In this document: in pieces, positions 7,108 through 11,483 of the stretch
How positions within the stretch are numbered: position 1 is the first letter of the stretch
How the letters are laid out: every line of letters starts with the position of its first letter
Assembly (NCBI GenBank): GCA_934659415.1
Contig: CAKUHW010000009.1
Coordinates: forward strand, 1-11,483
Reading direction: 5' to 3'
Source: an uncultured Oscillospiraceae bacterium
Lineage (GTDB): Bacteria > Bacillota > Clostridia > Oscillospirales > Oscillospiraceae
DNA: 11,483 nucleotides
The notes under the pieces: generated by a model
The model's database searches: none
Seen by the model: the letters and a program-made list of their open reading frames with translations, nothing else
What the model was told of the DNA's origin: nothing
Program-made: the position numbers and the translations under genes

Positions 7108-7127
7108 ACTGCAAAGGAGCGCGGACC

Positions 7128-7442
7128 ATGGAAGGCAAGCAGCTGGCCCTTTTGATGATCAATGTGATCCTCGGCGCGATGGCCGCCGCCCGCGGGCGGG
7201 AGCTGAAGCGCAGACGCGATCCCTCCGCCCTCACCGGCAATGCGGCCGCCCTGATGCGGGATGCCGCCGCCTACACCGCCGATGTGGGCGGCGCGGAGCT
7301 GCTGTGCGGCTGGCTGTGGATCATAGAGGGGGCCATGCTGCCTGTACTGAATTCCATCCCCGCCCTGCTGGTGGGGGACGGCCTCACCGCCCTGCTGCTG
7401 TTCTGCCTGCTGCGCGCCCTCCGGCGCAAGCACAGCAAATAA
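7128..7442 (+). CDS. Small membrane protein of unknown function
   Basis: A 104-residue protein that I do not recognise. It has a hydrophobic N-terminal segment (about 5-21), a basic stretch RGRELKRRR (22-30) that would stay inside by the positive-inside rule, a polar middle, and two closely spaced hydrophobic segments (about 58-78 and 80-97) with a basic tail RALRRKHSK. This gives two or three membrane spans. AAAGGAG (7113-7119) lies 8 nt before the ATG. The frame is open further upstream, but that part overlaps subunit B in another frame and is spurious. It sits between the CoA-transferase and BKACE genes, in the same direction. It is too small for a known transporter by itself. A transporter accessory subunit or membrane anchor for the pathway is speculation. 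Confidence 0.72.
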   Translation: MEGKQLALLMINVILGAMAAARGRELKRRRDPSALTGNAAALMRDAAAYTADVGGAELLCGWLWIIEGAMLPVLNSIPALLVGDGLTALLLFCLLRALRRKHSK

Positions 7443-7489
7443 ACGTCCCGTGGAGTTTGCGCCGCGGACGCGAAAGGATGAAACATAAC

Positions 7490-8377
7490 ATGAGCGATTT
7501 GAGCAACCGGGTCATTCTGACCGTGGCCCCCACCGGCTCCTCCACGCCGGTGTCCAAATGCCCGAACCTCCCGGTCACCCCGCAGGAGATCGCCGAGGAG
7601 ACCTATGCCTGCTGGCAGGCCGGCGCCTCCGTGGTGCACCTGCATGTCCGCAACGACGAGGGGCAGGCGAGCATGGAATACGAGAAATTCCGCGAGGCCG
7701 TCGCCCTGATCCGGGAGAAGTGCGACATTGTCATCAACATGACCACGGCGGGCGGCTTCGGCGTTCCCACCGCCGAGCGCATCCTCCCCCTGGATCTGAT
7801 CCCTGAGATGGCCACCATGGACGCGGGGTCCATGAACGTGGCGGGCGACTTTGTCTTTCACAACAGCATCGCCTTTCTGGAGAGCCTGGGCGACCGCACC
7901 CAGGAGCTGGGCATCCGCCCCGAGATCGAGGTCATGGACAGCGGCATGGTGTACACCGCCCTGCGCCTGATCAAGCAGGGCTACATCAAGACCCCGCCCC
8001 ACTTCCAGATCGTGCTGGGCATGGAAAACGGCATGGCCGCCACGGTGGAGAATCTGGTCTACATGAAGAACCTTCTGCCCGCCGGCTCCACCTGGAGCGC
8101 CTTCGGCGTCGGCAAGAGCCACCTGCCCATCCTCATGGCCTCTCTGGCCCTGGGCGGCCACGTGCGGGTGGGCATGGAGGATAACATCTACCTCTCCGCC
8201 GGCCATGTAGCCAGCTCCAACGTACAGTTTGTGGAGCGCACCCGCCAGATCATCGAGCTGAACAACAAAAAGGCGGCCACCCCCGACGAGGCCCGGGCCA
8301 TTCTGGGCCTGCGCAGCCGCCAGGCCTGCATGGAGTACGCCCGGGAGCTGAGCGGCGCCGCGCTCAGGGATGCCTGA
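7490..8377 (+). CDS. BKACE-family beta-keto acid cleavage enzyme (DUF849)
   Basis: A 295-residue zinc TIM-barrel enzyme. Family members condense a beta-keto acid with acetyl-CoA and release acetoacetate plus the shortened acyl-CoA. Zinc ligands are His50 and His52 in VVHLHVRND and Glu230 in GGHVRVGMEDN; Arg226 and Asp231 of that motif match the catalytic residues known from Kce. The PNLPVTPQEIAEE (25-37) and LGMENG (176-181) segments are also typical. At the spot where Kce has the glutamate that holds the substrate amine, this protein seems to have Ser18 (GSST), so 3-keto-5-aminohexanoate is an unlikely substrate. The ATG at 7490 is chosen because AAAGGA (7473-7478) is well placed for it; the ATG at 7478 overlaps that site. 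The gene lies 47 bp after the small membrane gene and overlaps the VOC gene. Confidence 0.93.
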   Translation: MSDLSNRVILTVAPTGSSTPVSKCPNLPVTPQEIAEETYACWQAGASVVHLHVRNDEGQASMEYEKFREAVALIREKCDIVINMTTAGGFGVPTAERILPLDLIPEMATMDAGSMNVAGDFVFHNSIAFLESLGDRTQELGIRPEIEVMDSGMVYTALRLIKQGYIKTPPHFQIVLGMENGMAATVENLVYMKNLLPAGSTWSAFGVGKSHLPILMASLALGGHVRVGMEDNIYLSAGHVASSNVQFVERTRQIIELNNKKAATPDEARAILGLRSRQACMEYARELSGAALRDA

Positions 8378-8804
8378 GATGGCGGCGGAGCTCTCCGCCC
8401 TGCGAGCGCTGCATGTGGGGCTCAGCGTGTCAGACATGGAGCGCTCCATCCGCTGGTACGGGGAGATGCTGGGCTTCGTCCCGGTGTCCGACTGCGAGAT
8501 GCCCGCCCTGGACAGCCGGGTGGTCTTTCTGCGCAGCGGCAGCTTCGAGCTGGAGCTCTTCCGGCACCACAGCACTCTGCCCCTGCCGCCGCAGCGGCGG
8601 GAGCCCAACGAGGACATCCGCACCCAGGGCACCAAGCACCTCTGCTTTGCCTGTCCGGACGTCCCCGGCCTGCTGGCCGAGCTGCGCCGGAAGGGCGCCG
8701 ACGTGGTGTTTGAGCAGGTCATCAAGGGCAAGCCCATGGGCTTTGTCCGGGACCCGGACGGGATCCTGATCGAATTTATCCAGCCCGCCTCCATGCCGCA
8801 GTGA
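8370..8804 (+). CDS. VOC-superfamily protein (glyoxalase/epimerase fold)
   Basis: A 144-residue protein made of two beta-alpha-beta-beta-beta units. All four positions of the family metal site are filled: His15 in ALHVGLSVSD, Glu62 in FELELF, His90 in TKHLCFACPD and Glu135 in GILIEFIQP, so an active metalloenzyme is likely. Known relatives include glyoxalase I, methylmalonyl-CoA epimerase and ring-cleaving dioxygenases. In this setting an epimerase or isomerase of an acyl-CoA or keto acid, or removal of a reactive aldehyde, would be plausible. The start is ambiguous: ATG at 8370 overlaps the BKACE stop by 8 bp, while ATG at 8379 has AGGG at a better distance (8366-8369). The fold is unaffected. 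It is the last gene before the operon terminator. Confidence 0.88.
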   Translation: MPEMAAELSALRALHVGLSVSDMERSIRWYGEMLGFVPVSDCEMPALDSRVVFLRSGSFELELFRHHSTLPLPPQRREPNEDIRTQGTKHLCFACPDVPGLLAELRRKGADVVFEQVIKGKPMGFVRDPDGILIEFIQPASMPQ

Positions 8805-8811
8805 AAACAGC

Positions 8812-8869
8812 AAACGGGTCCGCCGCAGAAGAGCGATCTCTGCGGCGGACCTGTTTTGTCTTTTTGTAC
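8812..8869 (+). terminator. Intrinsic terminator at the end of the catabolic operon
   Basis: An 18-bp stem (8812-8829 with 8839-8856) has only one G-T pair and a 9-nt loop, and runs into a T-rich stretch (GTTTTGTCTTTTTGT). It sits just after the VOC stop and before the end of the convergent regulator gene. On the minus strand the hairpin is followed by a weaker T-rich stretch, so it may also stop the regulator transcript. Confidence 0.93.
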
Positions 8870-8886
8870 CGCTTCGCGGCGATCCG

Positions 8887-10098
8887 CTACCCGGCGAGCG
8901 TCCGGAGAATCCGGCAGGACAGCGCCATGCTGAACAGGGTGTCCGGATCGTCCCACGGGATGGGGATCAGGCTCTCCAGCTTCTCCACCCGGTAGGCCAG
9001 CGTGTTGCGGTGGATATAGAGCGCCGCCTGGGCATCCTGCCGCGTCCGGCAGGTGAGCAGGCAGTAGAGCGTGTCCACATAGCAGCTGCCGTTCTCCCTG
9101 TCGCAGCGCTCCAGGAAGAGCACCGCCGGGTGGCAGAGGGCGCGCAGATCGGTCTGCGCCGCGGACGCCTCCAGCAGGGTGTGCAGGGCAAAATCCTCGC
9201 ACCGCAGGACCGGGCCGGCCGCCCTTTCAAAATACTCCGGCCGGGAGAGCACCCTGTCCGCGCTCTCATAGGCTCCGCGAAACGCCCCCAGGCCGGAAAA
9301 GGGCGTGCTCAGGCAGCCGTGGGCCTCGTAGCCCTTCAGATAATGCTCCACCCCGCTCAGGTCCAGCTCCGCATAGTCCCGGTATGCGGAAAACCGCAGC
9401 AGAACGACCAGGGAGCGGCCGGACAGAACGCTGAGGGCCCGGGGCAGGCAGGAGCGCACGCTGCTGCGGAAATGCCGGATCGGAAACTGCGGCGCGTCCG
9501 GGCTGTCCGCCCGCACCAGCAGCAGCGCGTACAGCTCCTTCTCCCCAAACCCAAACACCCGCCCCTGCCGGAGGATCTTCTGGGGATCTGTCAGCTTCCG
9601 GTCCAGCAGGTTCTTCAGAAATTGCTCCGGGCGGCTGTTGGAACAGGCCAGGTGCATGTCCTGGATCAGCAGCGCGTTCTGGATGAACCGGGCCAGCGCC
9701 TCCAGATACGGGCCCAGGCGCTCCCCCTCCTCCTGGCCGGACACCAGCGCCGTCAGAGACGCCACCCGCGCCCCGCCGATCTGGACCGGCGTGATCACAT
9801 AGGGGTACCCCAGCGCCTCAAAGAGAATCGCTCCCGGCTCCGCCGCCAGCTGATCCGGCAGGCGGAAGGTAAAAAAGCGTTCCACCGTCTCCGGGGAAAA
9901 GGCCCCGTCGGTCATCAGCTCCATCCACAGCGGGTCCGGGTTTTCCACCGTCCGCGATGCCGCCACCAGCCGGTAGGCCCCGTCCGTCACATGCAGCGGC
10001 ACCCCCAGCAGTCCGGCCGCCTCATCCAGCACGCCCTGCAGCGGAGCGCCCGCCGCCACCCGGTCAAACAGTCTGCTTTTAAACTCTGTCAGCTCCAT
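8887..10098 (-). CDS. PucR/CdaR-family transcriptional regulator
   Basis: A 403-residue regulator. The C-terminal HTH of the PucR/CdaR type is clear: VDTLYCLLTCRTRQDAQAAL (341-360) then YIHRNTLAYRVEKLESL (361-377), with a final helix of about DPDTLFSMALSCRIL (384-398). The N-terminal half (about 20-150) looks like a GAF-like sensor region, with a less conserved middle segment. Family members control purine, sugar-diacid or amino-acid use and bind a pathway metabolite. The frame is open far upstream, but the extension is the antisense of the isomerase-like gene. The ATG at 10098 is chosen because GGAGG (10107-10111) lies 8 nt before it; an ATG at 10152 lacks a site. It is convergent with the catabolic operon and divergent from the isomerase-like gene, so it probably controls at least the latter and itself. 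Confidence 0.93.
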   Translation of the reverse strand: MELTEFKSRLFDRVAAGAPLQGVLDEAAGLLGVPLHVTDGAYRLVAASRTVENPDPLWMELMTDGAFSPETVERFFTFRLPDQLAAEPGAILFEALGYPYVITPVQIGGARVASLTALVSGQEEGERLGPYLEALARFIQNALLIQDMHLACSNSRPEQFLKNLLDRKLTDPQKILRQGRVFGFGEKELYALLLVRADSPDAPQFPIRHFRSSVRSCLPRALSVLSGRSLVVLLRFSAYRDYAELDLSGVEHYLKGYEAHGCLSTPFSGLGAFRGAYESADRVLSRPEYFERAAGPVLRCEDFALHTLLEASAAQTDLRALCHPAVLFLERCDRENGSCYVDTLYCLLTCRTRQDAQAALYIHRNTLAYRVEKLESLIPIPWDDPDTLFSMALSCRILRTLAG

Positions 10099-10248
10099 GC
10101 TTTCCGCCTCCACACATTGTGCTTTTATGCCGATAATTTTATATTTTTTCATGCACAAAACCCGATGCAAGTTTTGTGATACCTTATTATTATAAGAATA
10201 CGCGAGGAAAAAGCAACCGCAAATTTTCAACACAAAGGAGCGCTCACC
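10099..10248. promoter_or_regulatory. Divergent control region between the regulator and isomerase-like genes
   Basis: A 150-bp AT-rich gap in an otherwise GC-rich window. On the minus strand TATAAA (10138-10143) could be the -10 of the regulator, with a leader near 33 nt. On the plus strand TATTAT (10188-10193) or TATAAG (10191-10196) could serve the isomerase-like gene. Neither has a good -35, which suits activator-dependent promoters. The isomerase-like gene's AAAGGAG is at 10234-10240. Confidence 0.55.
10154..10178. promoter_or_regulatory. Candidate operator: inverted repeat CACAAAAC-N9-GTTTTGTG
   Basis: CACAAAAC (10154-10161) and GTTTTGTG (10171-10178) form a perfect 8-bp inverted repeat with a 9-nt spacer. 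It lies over the probable -35 area of the regulator promoter and just upstream of the plus-strand -10 candidates. A further TTGTGC half-site lies at 10117-10122. The position fits an autoregulated PucR-type site; the binding protein is inferred from context only. Confidence 0.5.
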
Positions 10249-11483
10249 ATGAAAAAAGGCAGCGAGATCAAGCTGAATGTCCGCCCCCTGTTTATCGAGT
10301 TCAACCACGATTATGTCTATGAGGGGCCGTGCCGCTTCGGCAAGGGCGACACCCTGGAGCCCGCCTACGACCGCATGGTCTCCGGCGAGATCTATAAGAA
10401 CTTTGTCCGCCTGCTGGAGGCCAAAATGCCCCCGGAGGTCAACCTGATGGAGCCGGTGCGCCTGCAGAGCTACACCGACGAGTTCAAGGTCTCCGAGGAG
10501 GACGTACAGAAGGCCCTGGCGGGAAACGACCAGGTGGATCTGTATCTGGTCTCCACCAGCGGCCGCGCCAACCGGGTGACCACGGAGATCGCCCGCCGCA
10601 GCAAAAAGCCCGTCGCCTTTTACAGCGCGGTGCTCATGGCCGTCACCACCAATATCGCCGCCCTCCACGCCCGGGGGCTGGAGGCCTATCCTGTCTACGA
10701 CTGGGCCGACTTCGGCCGCACCCTGAAGGCCCTGCGCATCCGCAAGATTCTGGCCAACACCCGGATGCTGGTGCTCAACCGCTTTGCCTCCGACGTCTCT
10801 CCCGTCAGCGCCCAGGACTGCTTCCTCTCCCTGGAGGAGGTCAGCCGCAAGCTGGACGTCCAGTATCATTTCCTGAATGTCCACGAGTTCCTCGACCAGC
10901 TCCACGTCTGTCCCCCCGATGAAAACCCCACCACCCCCGGAAGAGTGCAGAACAACATCACCGAGGCAGACGAGGCGGAGATCTGGGCCATTACGGACCG
11001 GCTTATTGCCGGGGCGGACGAGTGTGTGATGGACCGGGAGATGGTGTTCCGTTCCGTCCGGGCCTACTACCTGACGCAGAAGCTGCTGAAGCACTGGGAC
11101 TGCAACGCCTTCACCGCCCCCTGTCCCGATATGTGCTCTACCCGGCGGCTGAACCAGGAGAAGTGCACCCTCTGCCTGACCCACTCCCTCAACGAGGAAA
11201 ACGGCATCCCCTCCGCCTGCGAATTTGATATGAACGCCCTGCTGTCCAAGCTGATCCTCCAAAATCTGTCCGGAAAGGCCACCTACATGGGCAACACCTG
11301 TCTGCTCCCCATCGAGGACGGCAAGATCAACGTGCCCGACTTCGCCTACGTCTCCCAGGAGGAGATCGACAAGCTGTGCGGCCTGGACAACCTGATCGTC
11401 ACCCTCCACTCCGTGGCCAACCGCCGCCTGAAGGGCTACGCCGAGCCCCAGGAGCACTACTCCATCCGGCCCTTCGCCCACAG
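10249..11483 (+). CDS. Sugar isomerase-like protein (L-fucose/L-arabinose isomerase type), partial at 3' end
   Basis: The first 411 residues of an open frame that leaves the window without a stop. AAAGGAG (10234-10240) lies 8 nt before the ATG. Residues about 1-215 look like the alpha/beta domains of fucose isomerase-like proteins, with VDLYLVSTSGRANRVTTEIA (97-116) and KPVAFYSAV (120-128). The patch IPSACEFDMNALLSKLILQ (320-338) resembles the isomerase motif with metal-binding acidic residues (Glu325 and Asp327 candidates), followed by SGKATYMGNT. Unusual is a cysteine group: Cys285, Cys292, Cys296, Cys306, Cys309 and Cys324. The family is recognised by pattern only and the substrate is unknown. 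It faces away from the PucR regulator across a shared control region and may begin a second operon of the same pathway. Confidence 0.7.
   Translation, partial: MKKGSEIKLNVRPLFIEFNHDYVYEGPCRFGKGDTLEPAYDRMVSGEIYKNFVRLLEAKMPPEVNLMEPVRLQSYTDEFKVSEEDVQKALAGNDQVDLYLVSTSGRANRVTTEIARRSKKPVAFYSAVLMAVTTNIAALHARGLEAYPVYDWADFGRTLKALRIRKILANTRMLVLNRFASDVSPVSAQDCFLSLEEVSRKLDVQYHFLNVHEFLDQLHVCPPDENPTTPGRVQNNITEADEAEIWAITDRLIAGADECVMDREMVFRSVRAYYLTQKLLKHWDCNAFTAPCPDMCSTRRLNQEKCTLCLTHSLNEENGIPSACEFDMNALLSKLILQNLSGKATYMGNTCLLPIEDGKINVPDFAYVSQEEIDKLCGLDNLIVTLHSVANRRLKGYAEPQEHYSIRPFAH

Noticed and set aside
3550..8804. Lysine fermentation (Kam/Kdd/Kce) cluster
   Set aside because: BKACE and a CoA-transferase are present, but aminomutases, the diaminohexanoate dehydrogenase and 3-aminobutyryl-CoA ammonia-lyase are not, and the amine-binding glutamate appears to be missing.
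8801..8995. Short plus-strand open frame after the VOC gene
   Set aside because: It covers the terminator hairpin and the end of the convergent regulator gene and has no ribosome binding site of its own.
10099..11481. Upstream extension of the regulator frame to the window edge
   Set aside because: The extension is antisense to the isomerase-like gene and crosses the AT-rich control region. The regulator starts at 10098 with a GGAGG site.

Overview
The window comes from a high-GC, Gram-positive-type genome. The best guess is a butyrate-forming gut Firmicute of the Oscillospiraceae (Flavonifractor/Lawsonibacter/Intestinimonas-like). This rests on the der-plsY-gpsA order, strong GGAGG-type ribosome binding sites 8-9 nt before most starts, GCC/CTG-rich codon use, and CoA-based beta-keto acid genes. 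The taxon is inference; no rRNA or other marker is present.

Layout: (1) 33-3185, minus strand, a tightly packed housekeeping operon der-plsY-gpsA (ribosome-assembly GTPase plus two enzymes of glycerol-3-phosphate/phosphatidic acid synthesis). (2) 3186-3549, a divergent intergenic region dominated by a hairpin-rich, roughly 275-bp element bounded by a 21-bp near-perfect inverted repeat. It looks like a MITE or other small non-coding repeat. (3) 3550-8804, plus strand, an eight-gene catabolic operon: DUF6282-type metal hydrolase, small cupin, HpcH/HpaI aldolase, both subunits of an acetoacetate-type CoA-transferase, a small unknown membrane protein, a beta-keto acid cleavage enzyme (BKACE) and a VOC-fold protein. 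It ends at a strong hairpin terminator (8812-8869). (4) 8887-10098, minus strand, a PucR/CdaR-type regulator. (5) 10099-10248, a divergent control region with a perfect inverted repeat and AT-rich -10 elements. (6) 10249 to the window end, plus strand, a sugar-isomerase-like (L-fucose/L-arabinose isomerase-type) protein that runs off the edge.

How the genes may work together (inference): the isomerase-like protein, DUF6282 hydrolase and cupin would reshape or open a sugar-, lactone- or polyol-derived substrate. The HpcH/HpaI enzyme would cut a hydroxy-keto acid by retro-aldol cleavage. BKACE would split a beta-keto acid with acetyl-CoA to acetoacetate plus an acyl-CoA. The CoA-transferase would move CoA back onto acetoacetate, giving acetoacetyl-CoA for butyrate synthesis. 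No transporter is visible. No lysine-fermentation genes are present, and the BKACE appears to lack the amine-binding glutamate of Kce, so the substrate is probably not the lysine intermediate. I do not recognise this gene set as a described pathway, and it is the most interesting content of the window.
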